Position numbers and translations under genes: made by a program
Part shown: positions 17,347 to 27,076 of the stretch, piece by piece
Layout of the letters: every line of letters starts with the position of its first letter
How positions within the stretch are numbered: position 1 is the first letter of the stretch
The notes under the pieces: model-generated
Seen by the model: only the letters and a program-made list of their open reading frames with translations
Databases searched by the model: none
Told to the model about the DNA's origin: nothing
Source: Mediterranea massiliensis
GTDB lineage: Bacteria; Bacteroidota; Bacteroidia; Bacteroidales; Bacteroidaceae
Assembly (NCBI GenBank): GCA_015060695.1
Contig: SUYA01000004.1
Coordinates: 1-64,000, forward strand
Direction of reading: 5' to 3'
DNA length: 64,000 bases

Positions 17347-18601
17347 TCACTTTCTGATATTCGGCTATTGCCATTTTCTCTGCTAAGTGAGCGTTGATTA
17401 AATTGACGCGAGCTTGTATCCAAGAGAGTTGTGCGGACAACACATCGGACATATTGCTACGACCTTCATTGTAGGAAAAAGTAGCCAAATCAAGATTTTC
17501 AATGGCCAAGGACATTGTTTCTTTGGCCGTTTTAATTTGCATAGCTGTTTCCTTCATCTTAGTAGTAGCAATAGACATCTCTTCTACAATTTGGTCAACG
17601 ACGGCTTGCTGCCCATATTTTTCTATTTCTATTAAAGCTTTTTCTCGGCGATTAGCCTTTTTACGAGCTCCCCATTGGAATACCGGTATTGAAATATTGA
17701 TGCCAGCCAACGGGGTATGAGGAACATCATCACCCATATAACTCGTACCAGTATCCCATCCGCTGGCTAAGAAAAAACTAACTTGCGGATTATATTGACT
17801 TAGAGAAGCTTTCCGACCTGCTTTGCTACGTTGTATAGAAATGATTGTGCTTAAATAGTCGGCACGGCGTAATAAAACTTCATTCAATGTCAAAGAAGTA
17901 ATATAATGTTCATTACGTTCAATAGAGTATAAACTATCTACTTGAGCATCGGGTTGTTCATTCATCCAACAATTAAGATGTTGTAGGGCAAGTATATATT
18001 CTTGTCGCATCTGATTGTATTGCAATTCGGCTTCTTTTAAGCGGGTGGAAATCATCAGTAAATCTGTGCGTCCGATAGCACCGTCTTCGAACCTCTCCTT
18101 TACTAACTGATATTGTTGTTGTACAATGTTTTGATATTGTGTGGCGGCTTTCATCAGTGCATGTGTTGCCGAAGCCTTCCAATAAAGCACATCACTCTGG
18201 TAGTGTATCTGATCGATAGAGAGTTCTATGTTCATTCGTTGTAATTCTTCATTGGCTTTGGCTACCTCTTTTTGAGCACTCAGTCCACCTCCACTATATA
18301 CCGTTTGTGTCAAGGTGAGAAGAGCTTGATAAGTATAGGGCCTATAACTTCCTTTCGGACTATTCCATTGGCTTAAATGATTGAGATTAACTGTACCACC
18401 TAATTCAATATCCAGTCGAGGTAAAAAACCTGTATGGGCAATGTATCGGGATTCTTTTGCTGCTACGTAGCGCAGTTGTTGTTGCTTCAACATTTGGCTA
18501 TAGGCTACTACTTTAGTTCTATAGGCTTTTGGGGTAAGTACTTCTTGTGCAGATATTAAGGACGTAACACTACAAAGTAAGAATAAGAATAAATTCTTCA
18601 T
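17333..18601 (-). CDS. TolC-family outer membrane efflux protein
   Basis: A 422-residue exported protein with a signal peptide (MKNLFLFLLCSVTSLISAQ). It is made of long amphipathic helices with two repeats of about 200 residues, including TQTVYSGGGLSAQKEVA and a matching VFQWGARKKANRREKA near 305, as in outer membrane factors. It would form the outer channel of the tripartite pump. It starts 11 bp after the RND gene stop codon, so it is the third gene of the operon. The frame is open up to 18634, but only the ATG at 18601 gives a signal peptide. Confidence 0.9.
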   Translation of the reverse strand: MKNLFLFLLCSVTSLISAQEVLTPKAYRTKVVAYSQMLKQQQLRYVAAKESRYIAHTGFLPRLDIELGGTVNLNHLSQWNSPKGSYRPYTYQALLTLTQTVYSGGGLSAQKEVAKANEELQRMNIELSIDQIHYQSDVLYWKASATHALMKAATQYQNIVQQQYQLVKERFEDGAIGRTDLLMISTRLKEAELQYNQMRQEYILALQHLNCWMNEQPDAQVDSLYSIERNEHYITSLTLNEVLLRRADYLSTIISIQRSKAGRKASLSQYNPQVSFFLASGWDTGTSYMGDDVPHTPLAGINISIPVFQWGARKKANRREKALIEIEKYGQQAVVDQIVEEMSIATTKMKETAMQIKTAKETMSLAIENLDLATFSYNEGRSNMSDVLSAQLSWIQARVNLINAHLAEKMAIAEYQKVISER

Positions 18602-18612
18602 GGCATAAAAAT

Positions 18613-21600
18613 TTATATTCGGTGTAAAGTACAATAAGCTACGGGTAATATGAATAAAGTTAGTATAGAGGCCATCAACAATCCTCCCATAATGGTAGCA
18701 GCCATTCCTCCAAACATAGCATCGAAAAGCAATGGAAACATACCCAAGATCGTTGTACCAGAAGCCATGGCAACCGGTATTATGCGACTAATAGTGGCTT
18801 TTACTACTGCCTGTTGAGGCTCTTTTTCTCCTTTCATTTCAAAATCTATCTGATCGACTAAAACGATGGCATTCTTTATATTCATACCAATCAGTCCCAA
18901 TAAACCGAGAATAGAAAAAAAGTCGAATGATTTCCCTAACACTATTAATCCCAATACAACACCTATGAAGATTAATGGCAGCATTAGCAATATGACGAGA
19001 GGTTTGAGGTAAGTACGAAATAGAAAGAGTAGGGTGACAAACATTAAAAAGAAGGTCAGAGGCAGGTTGGCGGCCAAAGCGGCATTACTTTCGGCTTGAC
19101 TTTCTTGTTCGCCAAATACTTTCATGCTATATCCTTCTGGTACAATCACCTTTTCTTGTGCTTTCTGCCAAATGTGTTTGAATGCGGCTGATGTGTTTGT
19201 TCCCCGTTGAGGATCGGCTTGTGCCATCATGACCCGTTGTCGGTTATAGTTTTTGATTACAGAAAATCGGTACTCATAATCAAATCGGGCAGCAACCTGC
19301 TCTAAAGTTGTAGTTTCTGTTGTATTACCGAATACCGGCAATGTTCTCATATTGTTAATTCGAAAAGTATTTATACTATTATCTTTTAGTAAAATAGGAA
19401 GTACAAGATCTCCTTTTCGGTATTCACCCAAAGTCAATCCGGTAGTGGTAATTCGAATGCTTTGAGCCATATCTTGTCGGGATATTCCCAATGCTTGTGC
19501 TCGTTCTTGGCTATAAACCGGATGCCATATGGGAATCTTATTACCCCATGAATTTCGAATGTTTGTCAGTTCATCTTCTTCTTGCATTAAGTTAATGACT
19601 TGATTGGTAAGCATAACTAATGTATCAGTGTTTTGCCCGATAAATCCTATTTCGATGGCTGCATCGACCGCTGGTGATAACTTGAAAAGTGAAGTACGTG
19701 CTATGGCATTTGGAAAGTTCTTTTTCAAATAGTTATCCAATTCCATTTCGGTCTTTTTAGTAAATTTATTGTCTGTTAGTTCAATCAATACGTTGGCAAA
19801 ATTAGGCTTTGGACCTACCGATGTTGAAGCCAAGTAGTAGCGTAGAGGAGTACTTCCCATTGTTACTGATACTCGTTTTACTTCTGTTTTTTTTAGTAAA
19901 TGAGTTTCTATTTCTTTCATTTCTTTGGCTACTTCGTGAATACTATAGCCATCGGGATAATAAATGTCGGCACGAAAATAGGGTTTGTCTAATGAAGGAA
20001 AGAAGTTTTGTGGCATTATTCCCATAACAACCATTGAGAGAATAAATAATAGAAATGCCGTAGCGAGTGTAATTGTACGGTGTCCTATTAAGTATTTTAG
20101 AATAGATGCAAAACGGTGATAAAAGGGACGATTATAAGGATCATGCTTTGTTTTGTCAGAAGGAGTATTGAGAATAAAATTGCCAAAAGTGGTGGTTTGT
20201 GTCAATGCCAATATCCAACTGAGGCTTAACGAAAGTGCTAACACAACGAATAGTGGTTTTACGATTTCGGCAACAGCCGATGGAGCTAAATAGAGAGGCA
20301 TAAATGAAAAAATGGCGATGAATGTAGCCCCCAATAATCCCCACTGAGGGCGTGTGGCTCCTTCTATCAAGGCTTTTCTTCGTTTCATTCCTTGAGCAAT
20401 AGCTACTTGGGCATTATCAGTTACAACGATGGCATTATCTACCAACATTCCCATAGCAATGATAAAACCGGCCAATGAGGTACGGTTTAATCCTACATCT
20501 AGAAACGACATCAGTAACAGTGTGCCACCGATGGTAAATAAAAGAGAGGAACCGATGAGCATACCGGCTCGGATACCCATAACGAGCATAATTATAAGTA
20601 TGACTATTATTAGAGACTCTATCAGATTGATAATGAATCCATTGTTAGCTTCTTGGGCAATGACGTTTTCAGGATATAGGCTGACTAATTCAAGTCCGAT
20701 TGGCATTTGTGAAAGTAGAATAGATAATTTTTTATCTACCATTTCACCGGTTTTTACTACGTCTTCATGGGGATCGGTAGAGATTCCGATGCCGATAGCC
20801 GGTTTCCCGTTGACACGCATCAGTGTTGTGGGAGGATTCTGATAACTTTGTTCAATGGTGGCGATGTCGCATAAACGAAATTGTCCGTTGTCTGTGCTGA
20901 TGGTTTGATTACTTAAATCGGATACAGAAGTATAACTTCCATCGAAAGCGATACGCAATTGTTGAGGTCCTGCATTGATTTCACCGGTACCTATCAACTG
21001 ATTTTGTGATTGGATAAGAGTAGCTAACTGCATTGGCTCAATGTTCAGTCCTGCTAATTTGTTTACAGAAACCAACACATTGATAACTTCGTTTTGTATA
21101 CCGTAAAGAGCAACTTTCATAACCCCTTCAGTAGTTATTACTTCGGTTTTGATTCGTTCGGCCCACTCTCGTAATTCTTCATAGGAGAAGCCTTCATCAG
21201 CGGTCAATCCATAGTAAATACCGAATACATCGCCAAAATCGTCACTTACTATCGGTGTAGATGCTCCTGAAGGAAGTTGTGGCGTAATGTTAAGAATCTT
21301 ACGTCGCAATTCGTCCCATTTTTGAGGGATATTATTTGCAGATAGTGATGGCTTGAGCTCGAAACTAATCTTTGAAAGTCCGTACATTGATTCGGATTTT
21401 ATTTTATGAACATCGCTCATGCTCTGTATTTCTCGTGAGATAGGCTCAGTTATCAGCTGCTCTACTTCTTCAGGTGAAGCCCCCGGATAGCGAGTAGTGA
21501 TAACGGCTGTTTTGATTACGAAAGGTGCATCTTCTTTCTTCCCTAATTTACCGAACGAAACAATGCCTCCAATAAGCATGGTGGCTAGGAAGAAATAGAT

Positions 21601-21639
21601 AATTTTTGTATTATCCAATGCGTAGCGTGCCAGATTCAT
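18613..21639 (-). CDS. RND-family efflux transporter, inner membrane pump
   Basis: A 1008-residue AcrB/HAE1-like protein. Twelve membrane helices are expected: one near the N-terminus (IIYFFLATMLIGGIVSF), five at about 335-530, one near 525-545 and five in the last 170 residues. IAMGMLVDNAIVVTDNAQ near 395-412 carries the conserved acidic residue of the proton relay. It would drive drug or small-molecule export by proton motive force. It lies between the adaptor (31 bp upstream) and the TolC-like gene. The substrate is unknown; sequence resembles the hydrophobe/amphiphile type rather than the metal type. Confidence 0.92.
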   Translation of the reverse strand: MNLARYALDNTKIIYFFLATMLIGGIVSFGKLGKKEDAPFVIKTAVITTRYPGASPEEVEQLITEPISREIQSMSDVHKIKSESMYGLSKISFELKPSLSANNIPQKWDELRRKILNITPQLPSGASTPIVSDDFGDVFGIYYGLTADEGFSYEELREWAERIKTEVITTEGVMKVALYGIQNEVINVLVSVNKLAGLNIEPMQLATLIQSQNQLIGTGEINAGPQQLRIAFDGSYTSVSDLSNQTISTDNGQFRLCDIATIEQSYQNPPTTLMRVNGKPAIGIGISTDPHEDVVKTGEMVDKKLSILLSQMPIGLELVSLYPENVIAQEANNGFIINLIESLIIVILIIMLVMGIRAGMLIGSSLLFTIGGTLLLMSFLDVGLNRTSLAGFIIAMGMLVDNAIVVTDNAQVAIAQGMKRRKALIEGATRPQWGLLGATFIAIFSFMPLYLAPSAVAEIVKPLFVVLALSLSLSWILALTQTTTFGNFILNTPSDKTKHDPYNRPFYHRFASILKYLIGHRTITLATAFLLFILSMVVMGIMPQNFFPSLDKPYFRADIYYPDGYSIHEVAKEMKEIETHLLKKTEVKRVSVTMGSTPLRYYLASTSVGPKPNFANVLIELTDNKFTKKTEMELDNYLKKNFPNAIARTSLFKLSPAVDAAIEIGFIGQNTDTLVMLTNQVINLMQEEDELTNIRNSWGNKIPIWHPVYSQERAQALGISRQDMAQSIRITTTGLTLGEYRKGDLVLPILLKDNSINTFRINNMRTLPVFGNTTETTTLEQVAARFDYEYRFSVIKNYNRQRVMMAQADPQRGTNTSAAFKHIWQKAQEKVIVPEGYSMKVFGEQESQAESNAALAANLPLTFFLMFVTLLFLFRTYLKPLVILLMLPLIFIGVVLGLIVLGKSFDFFSILGLLGLIGMNIKNAIVLVDQIDFEMKGEKEPQQAVVKATISRIIPVAMASGTTILGMFPLLFDAMFGGMAATIMGGLLMASILTLFILPVAYCTLHRI

Positions 21640-21670
21640 AGATCATGAATTTATTGGTTAAGATATTGAT

Positions 21671-22738
21671 TTACATATTTCTGTCGGATGGCATTATCCG
21701 TATGCTGTCACCTTGTGTTAGTTGATAAACCCCTGCGGTCACAATACGTTCGCCGACATTCAAACCATTATTTATCAGCACTTCTGATTCACCGGTAGGA
21801 GAGTAAACATCTACTTCTCTTCGATAAACTTTATTTCCTTTGATAACCCATACATATTCTTTGTTGGTTTGGCTTTCGCTGAAAATGGAACTTAGCGGTA
21901 TACATATCATTTCTTTTTTTAGAAAAGGTTCTATGTCTGAAGTTAATTGAATTCCACAGGTAAACCCAGGCTTGATATCGAAAATATTGCGATTGAAAGT
22001 CGGATCGTCAATGACTATAGTGACAGGAATCCCTGTTCCATAGGTTGAAATATCCAAATACTCAATGAGGCGCGCATTGAAAAGGTGTCCTTGATAAGTG
22101 TCAAATTCTACTAAGTAAGTCTGATGGGGCGAGCGGAGCAGATATAGGTATGCATCTGGTACAGTAAATTTGATGTGTAATTTTTCAGTATTTACCAATT
22201 GTACGATCCCTTCACCGGCATTGATACGTTGATATTGCTCTACTAATCGTTTCTGTATGGAACCGTCGAATGGTGCAGTTAGTCGTGTGTCTTCTACATC
22301 ATCGGCTGCATTTTTATAGGCCGTCAATGCTTTCTGATAATTGGCCATACTGATTTCATATTCTTGTTGCGAGATGGCTTGACGTTCTACTAATCGTCGA
22401 TTGCGTTGTAATTGGGCTGAAGCTGTTTCGTAGGCAGCCTTTACGGCAGCATATTGCAATTCATAACTTTCGGGGTTGAGTGTGGCAATCAAGTCGCCTC
22501 TTTTTACACGTTGTCCTTCTTTTACAGGTAAGTTGTTGATGCGTCCGTTTAAAGGAAACGATAATTTTACATACTCTACAGGTTCAACCATTCCGTAAAA
22601 CTCTTTATGGATGACGGTTTGTTTTACGGCTATCCCGCTTTTAACCGGCCGTACTAGTGTTTCATGTTTTACTGTATTAGATGAACATGATGCAAGCATT
22701 ATGGCACTAACAATTGTAGAAAGAAACATTTTTTTCAT
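21671..22738 (-). CDS. RND efflux periplasmic adaptor lipoprotein
   Basis: A 355-residue membrane fusion protein. The signal peptide ends in a lipobox with Cys18 (MLASC). Then come a lipoyl-like half motif (INNLPVKEGQRVKRGDLIATL at about 70-90), a coiled-coil hairpin (about 100-150), the second lipoyl half (LTAPFDGSIQKRLVEQYQRI at about 153-172) and beta-barrel domains. It links the inner pump to the outer channel. It is the first gene of the efflux operon, directly after the terminator of the MFS gene. Confidence 0.92.
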   Translation of the reverse strand: MKKMFLSTIVSAIMLASCSSNTVKHETLVRPVKSGIAVKQTVIHKEFYGMVEPVEYVKLSFPLNGRINNLPVKEGQRVKRGDLIATLNPESYELQYAAVKAAYETASAQLQRNRRLVERQAISQQEYEISMANYQKALTAYKNAADDVEDTRLTAPFDGSIQKRLVEQYQRINAGEGIVQLVNTEKLHIKFTVPDAYLYLLRSPHQTYLVEFDTYQGHLFNARLIEYLDISTYGTGIPVTIVIDDPTFNRNIFDIKPGFTCGIQLTSDIEPFLKKEMICIPLSSIFSESQTNKEYVWVIKGNKVYRREVDVYSPTGESEVLINNGLNVGERIVTAGVYQLTQGDSIRIMPSDRNM

Positions 22739-22767
22739 AGATTAAGAAATTCTTTATTCGTATAAAA

Positions 22768-22800
22768 AAACGGGTGAACAACAGAATTGTTCACCCGTTT
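22768..22800 (-). terminator. Terminator of the lacI-MFS operon
   Basis: A 14 bp perfect stem (AAACGGGTGAACAA pairing with TTGTTCACCCGTTT, 5-base loop), followed by seven T on the minus strand. It lies 25 bp after the MFS stop codon and 30 bp before the efflux operon start. Confidence 0.9.
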
Positions 22801-22824
22801 CTCTTGATAATCTATAAAATCTAT

Positions 22825-24171
22825 TTATTTCTTTTCTTTAATAATATACACACAACCGGCTCCTATAATCAGCATAATACCTGCCATAACTAGCATGTTA
22901 ACCTCGGGGGCAAGGCCATCGGCCGGTGTCATTATCGAAAGAATGCTGCCACCCAATGCCGCTGCTATAATCTGAGGAATACATATGGTTCCGTTGAATA
23001 GACCTAAATAAGTTCCCATATGTCCGCCTGTCAATGAATTTGTTAAGATGGTGAAGGGAAGTGCCAACATGGCTGCCCATGCACAACCAATGAGCAAGAA
23101 AGAAACGAACAGTAGATGTTGATTGTGAATAAAATACGTGGATATAAAACCAAGTCCGCCCAATACAAGACTGATTGAGTAAGCCATTCGGCGATCTTTA
23201 AACATTGGTATGCAGATGGCCCATAACATGGAGCCAATGGCTTGTACAGCAAATAGAATACCAACCCAATCGGCGGCATCTTGATATTGGATACTGGTAG
23301 TGTCGAGTACCATACGGCCAGCTTGTTCTATGATGGGGGCATCGAATGCATTCTTGGCTACACTTCCGTTGGTATAAGTCCACATGAACATAAAGGCAAA
23401 CCAGCAGAAGAATTGTACCAATCCTACTGTCCAAAAAGCTTTCGGAGCCTTTATGAGCAGTTGTAGCATGTTTGTTTTTTCTTCTTTCTTATCTTCAGTG
23501 ATGCCATGGTATTGGGCATATTCGGCAGGGGGCATTTCTTTAACTTTCAGTGTGGTGTATATAACACAGAAGATAAGGATGGCTGCTCCGATATAAAAAG
23601 CGTAGATAACCGAGTCGGGAATGACGCCTTGGGGAGCGGTGTTACTTATACCAATCCAAGCAAAAAGGAAGGGGAATACATACCCCACCAGGCTTCCAGC
23701 GTTGCAGAGGAAACTTTGGATGGAGTAGGCTAGCCCTTTTTGCTTTTCGTTTACCATGTCGCCAACCATCATTTTAAAGGGTTGCATGGCCATATTGATG
23801 CTGGTATCTAAGAACATGAGTGATACTAAACCAAAAATCATGGCAGTGCTTACGGCCATGCCAAAGCTGCCGGCATTGGGTAGCAGACACATTACCAATA
23901 CGGCTATCAGCGAACCGATGAATAGATAGGGAATGCGTCGACCGAAGCGTGTCCATGTTTTGTCGCTGGCGGCACCTACAATGGGTTGAACTATGATGCC
24001 TGCCAGCGGTGGTAGAATCCAAAAGTAGCTTAAGTTGTGTGGGTCTGCTCCCAATGTAGAGAAGATGCGACTGATGTTTGCACTTTGCAAAGCGTATGCT
24101 ATCTGTACTCCAAAGAAGCCGAAACTGATGTTCCATAGCTTCCAAAAGCTCAAATCAGGTTTTTGTTTCAT
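22825..24171 (-). CDS. MFS sugar transporter (SLC45/GPH-like)
   Basis: A 448-residue protein with twelve hydrophobic segments. Residues 10-30 (WNISFGFFGVQIAYALQSAN) and the loop ASDKTWTRFGRRIPYLFIG at about 68-86 are typical of the disaccharide-transporting SLC45-like branch of MFS. It would import a sugar across the inner membrane. It lies 46 bp after lacI on the same strand and next to the galactanase genes, so galactose or a galacto-oligosaccharide is a reasonable but unproven substrate. Confidence 0.85.
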   Translation of the reverse strand: MKQKPDLSFWKLWNISFGFFGVQIAYALQSANISRIFSTLGADPHNLSYFWILPPLAGIIVQPIVGAASDKTWTRFGRRIPYLFIGSLIAVLVMCLLPNAGSFGMAVSTAMIFGLVSLMFLDTSINMAMQPFKMMVGDMVNEKQKGLAYSIQSFLCNAGSLVGYVFPFLFAWIGISNTAPQGVIPDSVIYAFYIGAAILIFCVIYTTLKVKEMPPAEYAQYHGITEDKKEEKTNMLQLLIKAPKAFWTVGLVQFFCWFAFMFMWTYTNGSVAKNAFDAPIIEQAGRMVLDTTSIQYQDAADWVGILFAVQAIGSMLWAICIPMFKDRRMAYSISLVLGGLGFISTYFIHNQHLLFVSFLLIGCAWAAMLALPFTILTNSLTGGHMGTYLGLFNGTICIPQIIAAALGGSILSIMTPADGLAPEVNMLVMAGIMLIIGAGCVYIIKEKK

Positions 24172-24217
24172 GATGTTTTATTGTTTTTGTTATTATTAAT
24201 ACTCAATGTGTGTGACT

Positions 24218-25222
24218 TTATTTTGTTGAATCTCTTACTATTAATTTGGTCTTAACAATTCTGTTGCCTACTTTTCCTTTCTTTTCAATTTTGTTGAGCA
24301 AAATTTCTAAGGCATATTCTCCCACTTTTTCTCCTCGTTGCTCTACGGTAGTCAGTTTTGGATCGGTGCTTTGTGCAATGATACTTTCTCCGAATCCACA
24401 GATACTGACTTCTTCGGGAATTTTTATTCCCATATCTTTACAGGCATATAGGATTCCGGCAGCTGTATCGTCGTTAATGGCAAAGAATGCATCGGGCGGA
24501 TTTTCACTTTTCATCAATTGAGGGGTAAGTATCATGGCTTGTTCACGGGTATCACATAATTGTATCAGTGATTTGTCAACTGATATTTTATGTTTATGTA
24601 GGGCATCCAAATATCCGTTGCGGCGGTTTTTGGTGATTTCCAGGTGAGGAGCTGCTCCGTAAAAGCAGATGCGTTTGCATCCGGTTTTAATTAGATATTC
24701 TACGGCAGCAAATGAGCCGGCATAGTCATCGACTACGACGCGTTCGGTTTTCAGACCTGTGCAGATGCGGTCGTAGAAGACAACCGGTATATCGTTGGTC
24801 AGCAGTTCTTGATAGTGACTATATTGGGATGTTTCTTTGGCAAGCGATGCGATAACTCCACATACTCTGGATGCCAAAAAGGAATGTATAATTTCTACCT
24901 CTTTTTCATAACTTTCATTGCTTTGTGCTATTAAGATGTTGTAGCCGGCTTTGGATGCCATTTCTTCAATGCCATTTAGTACAGACGAAAAGAAAAAATG
25001 TACCAATTGGGGAACAATCACTCCGATGGTATTTGACCGACTGACGCGAAGATTAACAGCCATGGCATTGGGCTTGTAGTGATGGTCTTTTGCATAGGTT
25101 TGCACCAATTCTCGTGTTTCCTTACTGATGTCAGGATTATCCTTTAAAGCTCGTGAAACGGTACTGGGTGACACTTTCAGTGCGTGAGCTATGTCTTTGA
25201 TGGTAATTTGGGACTTGGTCAT
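24218..25222 (-). CDS. LacI-family transcriptional regulator
   Basis: A 334-residue regulator. The helix-turn-helix at about 6-30 (IKDIAHALKVSPSTVSRALK) is followed by a hinge helix (PNAMAVNLRVS) and a periplasmic-binding-protein-like sensor domain starting at SNTIGVIVPQ. Length is standard. It is upstream of the MFS transporter, presumably in one operon. A perfect LacI-type operator sits 127 bp upstream, and a second is found before susC of the galactan locus, so it may control both. The ligand is unknown, probably a galactan-derived sugar. Confidence 0.92.
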   Translation of the reverse strand: MTKSQITIKDIAHALKVSPSTVSRALKDNPDISKETRELVQTYAKDHHYKPNAMAVNLRVSRSNTIGVIVPQLVHFFFSSVLNGIEEMASKAGYNILIAQSNESYEKEVEIIHSFLASRVCGVIASLAKETSQYSHYQELLTNDIPVVFYDRICTGLKTERVVVDDYAGSFAAVEYLIKTGCKRICFYGAAPHLEITKNRRNGYLDALHKHKISVDKSLIQLCDTREQAMILTPQLMKSENPPDAFFAINDDTAAGILYACKDMGIKIPEEVSICGFGESIIAQSTDPKLTTVEQRGEKVGEYALEILLNKIEKKGKVGNRIVKTKLIVRDSTK

Positions 25223-25285
25223 GGCTTTTTAGATTTCATTCAGTCAAAGGTTTCTCGTAATTGGGCATGGCCTAATAACTGCATG

Positions 25286-25293
25286 CAAAATTA
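25286..25293 (-). promoter_or_regulatory. -7 element of lacI
   Basis: Minus-strand TAATTTTG, 63 bp before the ATG. There is no -33 match; the operator centre lies about 62 bp upstream of it. Confidence 0.55.
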
Positions 25294-25348
25294 GCATACT
25301 CTTTTTTCTCTCTCCTATATGTTTGAATGTTATTGAGTTACCATTTTA

Positions 25349-25362
25349 TGCAAACGTTTGCA
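25349..25362. promoter_or_regulatory. LacI-type operator upstream of lacI
   Basis: TGCAAACGTTTGCA, a perfect 14 bp palindrome with the central CG typical of LacI/CcpA family operators. It lies between lacI and the small winged-helix gene. Confidence 0.75.
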
Positions 25363-25368
25363 CACGCT

Positions 25369-25578
25369 TTATACATTCAAACGATAGAATATCTTCTTTT
25401 CTTTTTTTATTCTTACGACTTTATTTTCCATTAACAACTGACTGATGGCCATACATAGGTCGGTATCATTCAGTTGAGTCATACGTTGCAACTCAGCATA
25501 GCTGTATCGTTGCATTTTATGTAGCAATTGATATATTGCCTGACTATTTTTGATGATGGTTGTTTTGTTGAAAATCAT
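25369..25578 (-). CDS. Small winged-helix DNA-binding protein
   Basis: A 69-residue protein with two helices and a predicted wing: residues 12-30 (NSQAIYQLLHKMQRYSYAE), a recognition-like helix in LNDTDLCMAISQLLMENKV, and a strand pair VVRIKKEKKIFYRLNV. It resembles small winged-helix proteins often seen alone in Bacteroides. No target is known. It is encoded upstream of lacI on the same strand with 146 bp between, which holds the operator and the lacI promoter. Confidence 0.65.
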   Translation of the reverse strand: MIFNKTTIIKNSQAIYQLLHKMQRYSYAELQRMTQLNDTDLCMAISQLLMENKVVRIKKEKKIFYRLNV

Positions 25579-25829
25579 GCTCGTTAAGTTTAGTTATGTT
25601 TGTGTAAGACAAAAATAGTCCTTTATTTGTTGATGTAGATGTTCTAAAAAGAGGTAAAAAGAGTTTTATGGGGATGAGGATATCACAATGTCATACATTC
25701 TTTTTCTATCCACTCGATAAATGAGCTATCTCCTGTACTAAAAGTAGTTTGCAGAAACCAAATTCTCTTTCTATTTTTGGCTATGGTGCGTAACAATATA
25801 AATAAACAAGCAATTTTCTGTTATGATTT

Positions 25830-25860
25830 TTTGTAAAATCATTACTTATTTATATCTTTG
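25830..25860 (+). promoter_or_regulatory. Promoter of the GH53 gene
   Basis: TTTG (25830-25833), 19 bp, TATCTTTG (25853-25860): a full consensus Bacteroides promoter, 34 bp before the ATG at 25895. An AT-rich dyad (ATGATTTT / AAAATCAT, 25823-25842) surrounds the -33 element and could bind a regulator. The rest of the 316 bp gap from 25579 shows nothing recognisable, and no LacI-type operator. Confidence 0.75.
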
Positions 25861-25894
25861 CGATATTATTAAACTTAAAAATACTGACAAAACT

Positions 25895-27037
25895 ATGAAA
25901 TCTTTTTGTTTTATGTGGCTGGTTGTATTATCAGTGTGTTTATTGGTTGCTTGTGGAAGTAAAGGAACAACTGCTGGTGAGGCTGAGACTCCGGAGGTAT
26001 CGGAAACTCCCGATACACCTCAACTATCTGATTTTGCCCGTGGGGCAGATATCAGTTGGCTGACAGAGATGGAGGCCGATGGCGTGAAGTTTCACAAAGC
26101 CGACGGTACGGAGGCCGATTGCTTCGACGTATTGAAAGAGGCAGGGGTAGATGCTATCCGTCTGCGTGTCTGGGTAGATTCCTCGAAAAGTCCTTATAAA
26201 AGCCGTTGTTGTGACAAGGAAAGCGTGGTAGAAATGGCTCTTCGTGCCAAGAAAAAAGGCATGGATGTGATGATTGATTTCCACTATAGCGATTGGTTTG
26301 CCGACCCCAGCCGTCAAGAAACACCTGCCGATTGGAATCAATTGGATTTGAATGGATTGAAGCAGGCTGTTGCTACCCATACAAACGATGTATTAACCGC
26401 CTTGAAAGCAGCCGGAGTGGCACCGAAATGGATACAGGTGGGGAACGAGACACGTCCGGGAATGTTGCATCCCGTTGGACAATTATACAATAAAGACGGT
26501 AACATAGAAGGTGGATGGAAAAACTATGTGGCATTAAGCAATGCCGGTTACGAATCAGCCAAAAAAATATGTCCCGAAGCTATGGTCATGATACACATAG
26601 ATAATGCTTGGGATACTGAAACCAATTCGTGGTGGCTGGAAGAGTTTAATAAGAACGGCGGAAAGACCGATATGATAGCCTTGTCGCACTATCCACAGAC
26701 ACATCCCAAGAATACTTGGGAAGAGATGAACAAACTGGCCTGTGGCAATGTGAAGGTATGGGCACAAAAATACAACATACCAATCATGATTAGTGAAGTA
26801 GGAGTGAAACCCGAAACCGGACAAGAAGCCATCAAGACCTTGAAGCACTTTATGGAACTAATGCACCACCAAAGCGAAAGCGTGTGCAAAGGCGTGTTCT
26901 ATTGGGAACCACAAGTATATGGCGGATGGAAACCGGCATGCTACAACGACTTGGGATGGCCCTCTTACAATATGGGAGGATTTGACGCCAATGGAAAAGC
27001 CGGCGAAATAATGAAAGCATTGACCGCCACATATTGA
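25895..27037 (+). CDS. GH53 arabinogalactan endo-beta-1,4-galactanase lipoprotein
   Basis: A 380-residue lipoprotein; the signal peptide ends with Cys20 in LLVACGS. Residues from about 48 (RGADISWLTEMEADGVKF) form the TIM barrel of glycoside hydrolase family 53. The acid/base is Glu185 in VGNETRPGM and the nucleophile Glu301 in MISEVGVKPETG. The enzyme cuts internal beta-1,4-galactosyl bonds of galactan, the side chain of pectic rhamnogalacturonan I. An in-frame ATG at 25823 is upstream of the promoter and lacks a signal peptide, so 25895 is preferred. The GH2 gene follows after 39 bp. Confidence 0.93.
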   Translation: MKSFCFMWLVVLSVCLLVACGSKGTTAGEAETPEVSETPDTPQLSDFARGADISWLTEMEADGVKFHKADGTEADCFDVLKEAGVDAIRLRVWVDSSKSPYKSRCCDKESVVEMALRAKKKGMDVMIDFHYSDWFADPSRQETPADWNQLDLNGLKQAVATHTNDVLTALKAAGVAPKWIQVGNETRPGMLHPVGQLYNKDGNIEGGWKNYVALSNAGYESAKKICPEAMVMIHIDNAWDTETNSWWLEEFNKNGGKTDMIALSHYPQTHPKNTWEEMNKLACGNVKVWAQKYNIPIMISEVGVKPETGQEAIKTLKHFMELMHHQSESVCKGVFYWEPQVYGGWKPACYNDLGWPSYNMGGFDANGKAGEIMKALTATY

Positions 27038-27076
27038 TGAAACATGAATGAATAAAAACTGATAAATAATTTTCAA

